The notes beneath the pieces are model-generated. The model saw only the letters and a list, made by a program, of their open reading frames with translations. It was not told the DNA's origin and did not search any database. Shown here in pieces: positions 41,478 to 49,913 of a DNA stretch of 64,000 bases. Origin of the DNA: JBCDCY01 sp039180875 (GTDB lineage: Bacteria > Pseudomonadota > Alphaproteobacteria > Rhodobacterales > Rhodobacteraceae); the NCBI GenBank assembly GCA_039180875.1, contig JBCDCY010000009.1:1-64000 (forward strand). The letters run 5' to 3'. Made by a program: the position numbers and the translations under genes. Each line of letters begins with the position of its first letter. Positions within the stretch are counted from its first letter, which is position 1.

Positions 41478-42119
41478 ATGACCCACCCAGCCAAGACGGT
41501 GGCGGCCGCGCCCCACCTCAATCGGCCGGCGCCGACCTGCGAGGACACGGTCGGTCCGTACTATCCGCTGCCGTTTCTCGACAGCGACCGGATGGATCTG
41601 ACCGTGGTGCATCCGGGCCTGTCGATCCGGCCCGAGGGCACGCCGATCGAGCTGCGCGGCACGGTGCGCGATATCCACGGCGCGCTCGCCACTGGCGTCC
41701 TGCTGGAGTTCTGGCAGGCCGATGCGGCGGGGCGGTTCCGGGGGCCGGAGACCCTCGCCGAGGTGGATTCGCATTTCGAGGGCTTTGCCCGCTGCCGGGT
41801 CGAGGGGGCCTTCACCCTTCGCACCATCAAGCCGGGACCGGTGTCGGCGGCGGATGGAGCGATGGCGCGGGCGCCGCATATCACGCTCACGATTTTCTCC
41901 GACGGCATCAGCCGATTGGTCACCCAGATCTTCTTCGCCGACGAGGTGAACGAAGGCGATCCGGTGTTCGACGCGGTGCCGGCGCCGCGTCGCGACCGGC
42001 TGCTGGCCGCGCCGACGGGGGAGGTGACGGACGGCGCCCAGGTCTACGCGATCGCCATCCAGCTCGCCGGGGAGGATGAGACGCCGTTCTTCGACGATCT
42101 GCCGGATGGGGTGGCATGA
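41478..42119 (+). CDS. pcaG: Protocatechuate 3,4-dioxygenase alpha-like subunit
   Basis: 213 aa. APTCEDTVGPYYPLPFLDSD at the N-terminus, ELRGTVRDIHGALATGVLLE, FWQADAAGRFRG, FTLRTIKPGPV, and APHITLTIFSDGISRLVTQI, the pattern of PcaG. It lacks the His pair that binds iron in the beta subunit, as expected for an alpha subunit. The partner overlaps it by 4 bases. Together they would cleave a catechol-type ring intradiol (ortho). The symbol follows the family; the real substrate is not proven. Confidence 0.82.
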   Translation: MTHPAKTVAAAPHLNRPAPTCEDTVGPYYPLPFLDSDRMDLTVVHPGLSIRPEGTPIELRGTVRDIHGALATGVLLEFWQADAAGRFRGPETLAEVDSHFEGFARCRVEGAFTLRTIKPGPVSAADGAMARAPHITLTIFSDGISRLVTQIFFADEVNEGDPVFDAVPAPRRDRLLAAPTGEVTDGAQVYAIAIQLAGEDETPFFDDLPDGVA

Positions 42120-42775
42120 GCGGCCGCGTCCTCGGCATCGGCCCGACCGATCGGACGTCGGAGGAGCGGACGCCGCGGACACCTCTCATCCCGGTGCCGG
42201 CGGGGGCCGCGGCGAGCTTCGTGCCCTGGCTCGAGCAGGTGCCGGGCCTGCGGGCGGGGGAGAACGACCTCACCCGGGTGGCGCCCGGCCGACCCCAGGC
42301 CGAGGGCACGGTGATCGAGGTGAAGGGCCATGTCTTCGACGGGTTCGGCCGGCCTTTGCCAGGTGCGCTGCTCGAGATCTGGAACGCCAATGCCCACGGG
42401 CGCTACACCCATCGCGACGACCAGACCGACTATGCCATCGATCCCCATTTTCGCGGCCATGGGCGAACGCTGACGGATGCGGCGGGCCGCTACCTGTTCC
42501 GCACGATCCTGCCGGGGCACTACATCGCCCGGCCCGATATCGGGCGCTGGCGGCCGCGCCACATCCATATCTCCGTGCGCGGAGGGGCGGCGCGGCTGAT
42601 CACCCAGATGTATTTCGAGGACGATCCCCACAACGACCGCGATCCGATGCGGATCCTGATGGGGGATGCCTTTGCCCGTCAGATCGCCGTGGAGCGGGGG
42701 ACCGATGCCGACGGCGTGCGGCGGCTGGGCTTCGATATCGTGGTGGCGGGCGCCGCGGCTCTGCTCTTCGAGTAG
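42116..42775 (+). CDS. pcaH: Protocatechuate 3,4-dioxygenase beta-like subunit
   Basis: 219 aa. All four iron ligands of intradiol dioxygenases are present: a tyrosine in HGRYTHRDD, a tyrosine in GHYIARPDIG, and two histidines in WRPRHIHISV. Also ALLEIWNANA and LITQMYFEDDPHNDRDPMR. Forms the catalytic site with the alpha-like subunit. No other beta-ketoadipate genes are in the window. Confidence 0.85.
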   Translation: MSGRVLGIGPTDRTSEERTPRTPLIPVPAGAAASFVPWLEQVPGLRAGENDLTRVAPGRPQAEGTVIEVKGHVFDGFGRPLPGALLEIWNANAHGRYTHRDDQTDYAIDPHFRGHGRTLTDAAGRYLFRTILPGHYIARPDIGRWRPRHIHISVRGGAARLITQMYFEDDPHNDRDPMRILMGDAFARQIAVERGTDADGVRRLGFDIVVAGAAALLFE

Positions 42776-43077
42776 GACAGGCCTCCGGCCTCGGACGCAT
42801 CTGCGATGCGGCCGAGGAGCCTTCGGCGGGCGGGAGGCGCCTCGCTGCGCTCGGCGCCCCCCGGTATCGCGGTTGGGGTGCCTATTGGGTTGGCTCTGGG
42901 GTTGGGCGCGGCAGGGTGGTTTTGCTGGGGAGGCGCTTGAGGGGCTTGTGTGCCCCTCAAGACGCCATGTCGAGCGTGGGTTGGGCTTGGGGCCGGTCAA
43001 GGGCAAGCCGCGCTGGCGCGCGGTCGCGTGCCGCGACCCTTGACCGGCCCCAAGCCCGCCCGGGCTGTGTCGTGGTG
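42776..43077. other. Gene-free intergenic region rich in inverted repeats
   Basis: About 300 bases between two converging units (pcaGH on plus, the ABC importer on minus). Three inverted repeats in a row: CCTCGG...CCGAGG enclosing GCATC-tgc-GATGC (42789-42817), CTTGAGGGGC-ttgtgt-GCCCCTCAAG (42936-42961), and a perfect 21-base pair of arms at 42983-43003 and 43037-43057. No ORF is supported. Confidence 0.75.
42936..43057. repeat. Two strong inverted repeats downstream of pcaH
   Basis: A 10-base stem with a 6-base loop at 42936-42961 is followed by 21-base perfect arms separated by 33 bases. The inner segment is itself GC-palindromic (CCGCGCTGGCGCGCGG). No T run follows, so these look less like simple terminators and more like a cruciform or folded repeat that might terminate in both directions. 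Confidence 0.7.
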
Positions 43078-44253
43078 TTAGGAGTAGGGATCCATGGCAT
43101 CGCGGATGCCGTCGCCGAGGAAGTTGAAGGCGAGGACGACCAGCATCACCGGGACGAGGGGCCAAAGCACCCAAGGCGTGAGCGTGATGGCGCCCTGGCC
43201 GAGGTCAAGAGCGTCGTTCAGCATCAGCCCCCAACTCACGGCAGGCGAGCGGATGCCGAGGCCGAGGAAGGAGAGCGCCGTCTCGCCCAGGATCATCGCC
43301 GGGATCGAGAGCGTAGCGGAGGCCACCAGGTGGCTCATGAAGTTCGGCATCATATGGGCCGCGATCACCCGGCGGGTGGAGGCGCCCATGAGCTCCGCCG
43401 CGCGCACATAGTCCTCCTCCCGGAGCGCCAGGAACTTCGATCGGACGGCGCGGGCGAGGCCGGGCCAGTCGAGCAGGCCAAGGATCACCGAGATGATGAA
43501 GAAGACCGACACCGGTCCCCAATTGGCCGGCACCGCGGCCGAGAGGGCGAGCCAGATCGGCAGCTCCGGCAGCGAACGGATGATCTCGATCACCCGCTGC
43601 ACCACTGCATCCACCCAGCCGCCGAAATAGCCGGCGAGCCCCCCCACCACCATGCCGATGGCAAAGCTGATGGCGACGCCGATCAGCCCGACCGTCAGCG
43701 ATAGACGGGCCCCGTGCAGCACGCGGGAGAAGACGTCGCGCCCCAACTTGTCCGTGCCGAAAAGGTAGAGCGTCCCCCCCTCCGGCGGGCAGACCAGATG
43801 ATTGTCGCTCTGCCAAAGGCCGAGGAAGGAGTAGGGCCGGCCGCAGCTTGCGAACCAGCGCAGCGGCTGGGGCGTCTCGAAGTCGGAGACGTAGCTGCGC
43901 TGCAGCGTCTCCAAGTTCATCTCCGCCCTGTAGTCGTAGGTCACGGCGAAGTGGCCGTCCTGAAAGAACCCGACGCCCTGGGGCGGGGCATAGATGTGGG
44001 TCGCGTCGCGCTCCAGATGCCCGTAGGGCGCCAGGAAATCGACGAAGGGCAGGGCGAGATAGAGCACCGCGAGGAACAGGCCGGACACGACCGCGAGCTT
44101 GTTCCGGCGAAAGCGGCGCCAGACCAGCACCCGGGTCGGCACGTCGAGATCGGCCCGATCCAGGGTCTGGAGGTCGGCCTCCGCATCGTAGGCCTCGGGC
44201 GAGACGTAGTGTTCGTTGTCCCGGGGTCGGACGCGCTTATCCTCGACGTTCAC
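43078..44253 (-). CDS. Oligopeptide-type ABC transporter permease (OppC/DppC-like)
   Basis: 391 aa, longer than OppC because of a ~100-residue periplasmic insertion between the first and second membrane helices. N-terminal VWRRFRRNKLAVVSGLFLAV, then FGTDKLGRDVFSRVLHGARL, the EAA loop YVRAAELMGASTRRVIAAHM and a terminal ALAFNFLGDGIRDAMDP-like end. Last gene of a four-gene importer operon; pairs with the OppB-like permease. Substrate probably a peptide or similar. Confidence 0.9.
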   Translation of the reverse strand: MNVEDKRVRPRDNEHYVSPEAYDAEADLQTLDRADLDVPTRVLVWRRFRRNKLAVVSGLFLAVLYLALPFVDFLAPYGHLERDATHIYAPPQGVGFFQDGHFAVTYDYRAEMNLETLQRSYVSDFETPQPLRWFASCGRPYSFLGLWQSDNHLVCPPEGGTLYLFGTDKLGRDVFSRVLHGARLSLTVGLIGVAISFAIGMVVGGLAGYFGGWVDAVVQRVIEIIRSLPELPIWLALSAAVPANWGPVSVFFIISVILGLLDWPGLARAVRSKFLALREEDYVRAAELMGASTRRVIAAHMMPNFMSHLVASATLSIPAMILGETALSFLGLGIRSPAVSWGLMLNDALDLGQGAITLTPWVLWPLVPVMLVVLAFNFLGDGIRDAMDPYS

Positions 44254-44257
44254 CGCC

Positions 44258-45277
44258 TCAGCCCCGCCTGCCGAAGCGTATGCGGGGATCGAGGATGGCC
44301 AGCAGGATGTCGGAGATCAGCATGCCCACCAGCGTCAGGATCGACACGAACAGTAGGATGAAGCCCGACAGGAAATAGTCCTGGCTGCGCAGCGCGGCCA
44401 GCAGGATCGGCCCGATCGTCTGCAGACCCATCACCACCGAGACCAGGACGGAGCCCGACACGAGCGACGGCAGCAGGTTGCCGATATCGGCAACGAACGG
44501 ATTGAGCGCCATGCGCAGCGGATATTTGACGATGGCCCGGGTCGGCGACAGCCCCTTGGCTGCGGCGGTCACCACGTAGGGCTTGCCGAGCTCATCGAGC
44601 AGGTTGGCGCGCAGCCGGCGGACCATGGCGGCCATGCCCGCGGTGCCGATCACGATCACCGGCACGATCAGATGCAGGGCGATGTCCCAGAGCTTGGCGA
44701 GACTCATGGGCTGATCGGCGAACTCCTTGCCCACCAGGCCGCCCACCGGCAGGCCGAACCATTGCGCGCCCTTGTGGTAGAGGATGAGCGCCAGGAGGAA
44801 GTTCGGCGTGGCCAGCCCGATATAGCCGATGAAGGTCGCGGTGTAGTCGATCAGCGAATTGGCCTTCACCGCCGCGATGGCGCCAAGGGGCAGGGCGACG
44901 ATGTAGATGAAGATGATCGTCGTGAGGTTGAGAACGAGGGTCAGCCACATCGCCTCCCCCAAGATCTCGCCGACCGGGCGGTCGAGCTCGAACGACCAGC
45001 CGAGATCGCCCTGCAGGATGCCGGAAAAGCCGTCCGGCCCCGGCAGGAAGCCCATCCAGATCAGGTATTGCAGCCAGAGCGGCTCATCGAGGGAATATTG
45101 CCGGGCGAGAAAGCGCGCGCGCTCGACGGAAGAGGCCTCTCCCGACGCCATCAGGCTGTTGATCTGATTGCTCAGAATGTCGCCGGGGGGCAGATTGACG
45201 ATCCAGAAAACCAGCGCCGATACGACCAACAGGGTCCAGACCATGGTGATCGAACGGCGCAGGATAAAGCGAAGCAT
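44258..45277 (-). CDS. Oligopeptide-type ABC transporter permease (OppB/DppB-like)
   Basis: 339 aa. MLRFILRRSITMVWTLLVVS, a typical first helix, then MSLAKLWDIALHLIVPVIVI and the EAA-type loop KPYVVTAAAKGLSPTRAIVK. Six membrane spans. It sits between the binding-protein and OppC-like genes with 5-10 base gaps. Confidence 0.9.
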   Translation of the reverse strand: MLRFILRRSITMVWTLLVVSALVFWIVNLPPGDILSNQINSLMASGEASSVERARFLARQYSLDEPLWLQYLIWMGFLPGPDGFSGILQGDLGWSFELDRPVGEILGEAMWLTLVLNLTTIIFIYIVALPLGAIAAVKANSLIDYTATFIGYIGLATPNFLLALILYHKGAQWFGLPVGGLVGKEFADQPMSLAKLWDIALHLIVPVIVIGTAGMAAMVRRLRANLLDELGKPYVVTAAAKGLSPTRAIVKYPLRMALNPFVADIGNLLPSLVSGSVLVSVVMGLQTIGPILLAALRSQDYFLSGFILLFVSILTLVGMLISDILLAILDPRIRFGRRG

Positions 45278-45286
45278 TGCCCGCGC

Positions 45287-47185
45287 CTACTCCGCGAACC
45301 AGAACTCGTCAATGCGATGGACGCCAAGCTGGGCGCCGGGATCCCAGGTGTAGAACACCTCTTTCGGCACATTCTGAAGCCGGCGGGAGGCGACGACTGG
45401 CTGCGGCACGGCCGAGACGACGCCGATGGAGAAGATCTGCTCGGCGTGGATGGCGAGCATCTCTTGCCAGATCGCGGTCTGGGTCGCCTCGTCCGTCGCC
45501 TCGGTCCAGGCATGGTAGAGCTCGAGCAGGCGCTTCGCCTCCGGCGTTGCGGGGGCCTCGCCGACCTGTTCCTTGGTCTGGAAATGCTGGCCCCACATCG
45601 GCCAGGCGAAGTTGGTCTGATCGACCGGGGCCAGATCCCGCGGTTCGTGCGCCGGTTGGGGGATGCCGTTGTTCCAGCCGAACCAGACGGGCATCATCGA
45701 CTCGCCCGAATAGACCCGGTTTCTCAGGATATCGCGGTCGAGCGGGCGGTAGATCAGCTTGAGCCCGAGCTCTCGCCAGCCCTCGGCCACGATCTCCAGA
45801 ATATCGCCCTCATCCGGCTGCTCGCCGGCGGTCTCCACCACGATTTCCATTGGCCGGCCGTCGGGCAGCAGGCGGAGGCCATCGCGGTTGCGCTCCGTCA
45901 ATCCGAGCTCGTCGAGCATGGCGTTCGCCGTCTCCAGATCGAAGGTGGCGAAGGCTTCGGCATGGGCCGGATCGAAGAACGGGCTCGCCTCCAGCACCGC
46001 CACGGCGCGCTCTTTGGCGAGGCCGAAATAGAGGGTCTGGTTGATGGTCGAGCGGTCGACCCCCAGGCTGAGAGCCTGGCGGAACCGCGCGTCGCGCAGC
46101 AGCGGGCGCCAGACCGGATCCTCGAAATTCTGGTTGGGGTAGAGCGCGATGGCCGAGCCCGCGCCCATCGGCCAGAGGAAGGTGTTGTAGTCACCCTCCT
46201 CCTTGCTCTGCAGTAGCACCGGCGCATCGGCAAAGGAGAGCGCGCGCACCTGCAGATCCGCCTCGCCCAGCGTGACCTTGGAGGGGATGAGCCCACCCGA
46301 GGCGATGGTCAGGTCGATGCCGTCGATATAGGGCAGCTGCTGCCCCACCGTGTCGATGCGGTGATAGTAGGGATTGCGGGTCAGCAGGTAGCGGTTGGAG
46401 TTCTTCTCGCTCAGGTTCACCCAGGGCTGCAGCGTCGGCAGGTCCGGGTTGTCAAAGCGATACATGTTGTCGAACTTGTTGTGCAGCTGGGCCCAGTTGC
46501 GCGCCCGCTCCTCCCGCACCAGGGACGCCAGCTCCTCCGCCGGGCGGTAGGTGGTGTGGAACTGCTTCATGTAGTGCGCGGGGCGGTAGATGAAGGGCGG
46601 CCGGGCGCCGGCCAGGGCCAGAAGGAAGCGCGGATGGGGTGCGGGCCAGGTGTAGCGCACCGTCTGCTCGTCCAGGATCTCGAACGTCGGCGGCGCGCCG
46701 CCCACCAGCATCAACTCCGGAATGCCGCCCGGCTGCAGATCGAGGTTGTTCGCCACATCCTCCCACCAGTAGCGGAAATCCTCCGCCGTGAAGGGATGGC
46801 CGTCGGACCAGCGATGGCCGCGGCGGAGATGCAGCGTGAAGATCCGGCCGTCCTCGACCTCCACATCGCGCAGGATATCGGGGGCGATGCGGTAGTCGCG
46901 GTCATAGCCCACCAGACGGGCATAGCCGTGCACCACGATGTAGCGGATATCGCGGGAGCGGGTGATGAAGCTGCGGAGCTCGCCCCCGTGCTGGCCGATG
47001 GTGCGGCCGGAGGCCGAGAGGTCGACGATCAGCGGTTCCTCCGGGATCCGCTCGGCCACCGGCGGCAGGTCACCCGCGGCCACCTGGTCGGCGAGCGACG
47101 GGGTCTCCACCACCGCGCCGTCATAGGCGGCGGCGGGGAGTGTGGCGAGGATCAGGGCCGCCAGGGCGGCGGCGAGGCATCTCAT
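45287..47185 (-). CDS. ABC transporter extracellular solute-binding protein, family 5
   Basis: 632 aa from ATG 47185, overlapping the ATPase stop (ATGA). Signal peptide MRCLAAALAALILATLPAAA. SBP_bac_5 features: LHLRRGHRWSDGHPFTAEDF, RYWWEDV, FRQALSLGVDRSTINQTLYF. Delivers a peptide or similar ligand to the OppBC-like permease. Confidence 0.92.
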   Translation of the reverse strand: MRCLAAALAALILATLPAAAYDGAVVETPSLADQVAAGDLPPVAERIPEEPLIVDLSASGRTIGQHGGELRSFITRSRDIRYIVVHGYARLVGYDRDYRIAPDILRDVEVEDGRIFTLHLRRGHRWSDGHPFTAEDFRYWWEDVANNLDLQPGGIPELMLVGGAPPTFEILDEQTVRYTWPAPHPRFLLALAGARPPFIYRPAHYMKQFHTTYRPAEELASLVREERARNWAQLHNKFDNMYRFDNPDLPTLQPWVNLSEKNSNRYLLTRNPYYHRIDTVGQQLPYIDGIDLTIASGGLIPSKVTLGEADLQVRALSFADAPVLLQSKEEGDYNTFLWPMGAGSAIALYPNQNFEDPVWRPLLRDARFRQALSLGVDRSTINQTLYFGLAKERAVAVLEASPFFDPAHAEAFATFDLETANAMLDELGLTERNRDGLRLLPDGRPMEIVVETAGEQPDEGDILEIVAEGWRELGLKLIYRPLDRDILRNRVYSGESMMPVWFGWNNGIPQPAHEPRDLAPVDQTNFAWPMWGQHFQTKEQVGEAPATPEAKRLLELYHAWTEATDEATQTAIWQEMLAIHAEQIFSIGVVSAVPQPVVASRRLQNVPKEVFYTWDPGAQLGVHRIDEFWFAE

Positions 47186-48966
47186 GCTGCGCACCTCACA
47201 AAATGGCCGGGCTCGACTTCCATCAGCGATGGGGCGTCCTGGCCCTGGTAGGCGAAGGGGGCGGGCCAGCTCTCAGGATCGCCGGCGCCCTTGGCCACCA
47301 GGCCAAGATCGAGGCGACGCTCCATGTCCGGCTCGGGCGAGGCGGCGATCAGCGCCTTGGTGTAGGGATGGCGCGGACTGGCGAACAGCACCTTGGCCGG
47401 CGCCTGCTCCACGATCCGGCCGCGGCGCATCACGGCGACCCGGTCGGCCAGCTCTGCCACCACCGTCAGGTCGTGGGAGATGAAGAGGTAGGAGAGGCCG
47501 AAATCCTCCCGCAGCTCGACCAGCAGGTCGAGCACCTGGGCCTGGACCGAGACGTCGAGGGCAGAGGTCGGCTCGTCGCAGACGATCATTTCGGGCCCGA
47601 GGGCCAGGGCCCGGGCGATGGAGATGCGCTGGCGCTGCCCGCCGGAGAAGGCATGGGGAAAGCGTGCCAGGTGGTCGGGCGACAGGCCCACCTTCTGCAT
47701 CAGGTCGGCGGCCCGATCCCGCCGCTCCGCCCTGGTGCCGATGCCGTGAACCTCCAGCGGCTCCGTCAGGATGTCGAGCACCGACATCCGCGGGCTGAGG
47801 GAGGAGAACGGGTCCTGCATCACGATCTGCACCTTGCGCCGAAAGGCCTTCAGTGCGGCGGCGTCCATCTGCGCCACGTCGAGGGTTGCGCCGTCGGAGC
47901 CGGTGAAGCTGATCCGCGCCCCGGGATCGGGTTCGATGGCGCGAAGCAGAAGCTTGGCCACGGTCGACTTGCCGGAACCGGATTCGCCCACCAGCGCCAG
48001 GGTCTCGCCCCGGCCGACCGCCATCTCGACCCCTGCTACGGCCCGCACCACCGGGGGCGGCCCGCCGAAGCCGCCGCTCCGCCCCTCGAAGGTCTTGGAA
48101 AGATCGCGCGCCGCCAGGATCGGATCGGCCACGGCGCCAAGGTCGACGGGCCGCTCCTCCGGGATCTCAGGCGCGGCGGCGATCAATTGCTGGGTGTAGC
48201 CATGACCGGGCTCGGTCAGGATGGTGCGGGTGGCGCCGGCCTCCACCACCCGGCCGCGCTGCATGACGACCACCCGGTCGGCCATGTTGGCCACCACGCC
48301 GAGGTCGTGGGTGATCATGATCATCGCCATGCCCGTCTCGGCCTGCAGGCGCTTGATCAGGTCGAGCACCTGGGCCTGGGTGGTGACGTCGAGCGCCGTG
48401 GTCGGCTCGTCGGCGATCAGCAGCTCGGGCCGGCAGATCATCGCCATGGCGATCATCGCCCGCTGGCGGAGCCCGCCGGAGAGCTCGAACGGATAGGCCG
48501 ACCAGGCCCGCTCCGGCTCGGGAAAGCCCACATGGGCGAAGGTCTCGAGACAGGCGCGCCGGCCCTCCTCCCCGGCGATGCCGCGGTGCAGCGCCAGGGA
48601 CTCGCTCACCTGATTGCCGATGGTGTGCAGGGGCGAGAGGGAGCTCATCGGCTCCTGGAAGATCATCGCCACCCGGCCACCGCGCAACTGGCGCATCTGG
48701 CGTTCGGGCAGGGAGAAAAGCGCCGTCTCCCGCCCCTTGGCGTCGCTCAGCACCGCCCGGCCGGTGGTGATCTGCGCCCGCCGCGGCAGGATGCGCAGCA
48801 CCGCCTTGCCGGTCAGGGTCTTGCCGGAACCGGATTCGCCCACCAGCGCCAGGGTCTCGCCGCGCTCCACGTCGAAGCTCACGTCGCGCACGACGACGTT
48901 GGGGCCGTCGTGCCCCTCGAACGCAATGCTGAGTTCCTCCACGCGCAGAAGCGGGGCGGTGGCCAT
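47182..48966 (-). CDS. Fused oligopeptide ABC transporter ATPase (DppDF-type)
   Basis: 594 aa holding two complete nucleotide-binding domains in tandem. First: GESGSGKTLTGKAVLR, LSGGLRQRAMIAMAMI, LLIADEPTTALDVTTQAQ. Second, after ~300 residues: GESGSGKSTVAKLLLR, FSGGQRQRISIARALA, MIVCDEPTSALDVSVQAQ. In most bacteria these are two genes, so the fusion is notable but known. ATG 48966 follows an AGGGATG stretch; ATG 48990 is an alternative. First gene of the importer operon. Confidence 0.93.
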   Translation of the reverse strand: MATAPLLRVEELSIAFEGHDGPNVVVRDVSFDVERGETLALVGESGSGKTLTGKAVLRILPRRAQITTGRAVLSDAKGRETALFSLPERQMRQLRGGRVAMIFQEPMSSLSPLHTIGNQVSESLALHRGIAGEEGRRACLETFAHVGFPEPERAWSAYPFELSGGLRQRAMIAMAMICRPELLIADEPTTALDVTTQAQVLDLIKRLQAETGMAMIMITHDLGVVANMADRVVVMQRGRVVEAGATRTILTEPGHGYTQQLIAAAPEIPEERPVDLGAVADPILAARDLSKTFEGRSGGFGGPPPVVRAVAGVEMAVGRGETLALVGESGSGKSTVAKLLLRAIEPDPGARISFTGSDGATLDVAQMDAAALKAFRRKVQIVMQDPFSSLSPRMSVLDILTEPLEVHGIGTRAERRDRAADLMQKVGLSPDHLARFPHAFSGGQRQRISIARALALGPEMIVCDEPTSALDVSVQAQVLDLLVELREDFGLSYLFISHDLTVVAELADRVAVMRRGRIVEQAPAKVLFASPRHPYTKALIAASPEPDMERRLDLGLVAKGAGDPESWPAPFAYQGQDAPSLMEVEPGHFVRCAA

Positions 48967-49083
48967 CGCGGCATCCCTATCATGTGGCATCGGCGCCGAC
49001 CGACCCTAGCAAGGAATATAGTTGGGCCAAAGGGGATTTCCGATCCGGGCGCACGCCGGTGCCGGTTACGCTCGCCGTGCCTT

Positions 49084-49137
49084 GGATATTTGCGCCACTG
49101 CGAAAGCCGTGGGGCTTTCTTGCTGGGTCAAATATCC
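49084..49137. terminator. Nested hairpin after the PhnD-like gene
   Basis: GGATATTTG (49084-49092) pairs with CAAATATCC (49129-49137), and inside the loop GAAAGCC-gtgg-GGCTTTC (49102-49119) forms a second stem. It overlaps the stop codon of the minus-strand gene. No T run, so terminator function is uncertain. Confidence 0.45.
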
Positions 49138-49913
49138 CCGCCGGAGGCGGACACCGCCCGCGCCGCGGGGCCCTCGCCGGCCCAGTCGGCAAGCCCGTCA
49201 TAGTCGGCGTTCGTTGCCGGCAATGCGCCGCGAAGGCCGAGGCGTTCGGCCACCTCCGGCAGCGCCTGCAGCGTCGCGTCGATGGCGGTGGCGAGCAGCG
49301 CGCGGACCTCCGGTTCGGTGGTGGCGGCGGTGATCCAGGGCGGGCTCGGGGCCGGCTCGGTCCAGGCGCGCACGTCGAGCGTTCGCGTCAGGCCCGCCTG
49401 CTCCGCAATATGCCAGCAGGTCGCGTCGACCGCTGCCAGATCCGCCTCTCCGTCGGCCACGGCGGAGAGGGAGGCGCGATGGCCTCCCGTCAGCCGGATC
49501 GGCCCAATCGCCCAGCCCCGCCGGCGGGCATGACGCTGCAGCGTGATCCAGCCGGAGAGGGAGGCGAAGCCGTTGACGGCAACGCCGCCTCCCATGGCCT
49601 CGGCCACGCTCCGCCGGTCATCGGCGCGCATCACCAGGGCGGACCGGTAGGTGCCCGGCGCCCCGTCACCTCGCAGGATCGGCCGGGCGAACACCGCGGC
49701 CGTGCCGGCCTCGCCCATCGTCAGCGGCCAGCCGCAGGTCTGGGCGAGCAGCAGGTCCGGCGCCTGCCAGACCTGCCAGAGCGGCGTGCGGCGGTCGAGC
49801 GCCGGGGGTGCCGCCAGGCCAGCCTCGGCCAAGTGCCGCGCTATCCCCTGCCAGAGGGCGTCGGTCGCCCCGCGCACCTCCAGCCAGTCGTACATCGGCA
49901 GCGCGGCGATCAT
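49128..49913 (-). CDS. PhnD/SsuA-like substrate-binding protein without signal peptide
   Basis: 261 aa. MIAALPMYDWLEVRGATDAL at the start, LLAQTCGWPLTMGEAGTAAV, VNGFASLSGWITLQRHARRR, and GEADLAAVDATCWHIAEQAG are the pattern of phosphonate/phosphate-type binding proteins in cluster PF12974. There is no signal peptide or lipobox, so it may be cytoplasmic, or the start may be wrong. It overlaps the desaturase start by 4 bases. Confidence 0.75.
   Translation of the reverse strand: MIAALPMYDWLEVRGATDALWQGIARHLAEAGLAAPPALDRRTPLWQVWQAPDLLLAQTCGWPLTMGEAGTAAVFARPILRGDGAPGTYRSALVMRADDRRSVAEAMGGGVAVNGFASLSGWITLQRHARRRGWAIGPIRLTGGHRASLSAVADGEADLAAVDATCWHIAEQAGLTRTLDVRAWTEPAPSPPWITAATTEPEVRALLATAIDATLQALPEVAERLGLRGALPATNADYDGLADWAGEGPAARAVSASGGDI

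Noticed and set aside
47140..49203. 687-aa plus-strand ORF opposite the ABC ATPase
   Set aside because: Shadow of a two-domain ATPase with all Walker motifs on the other strand.
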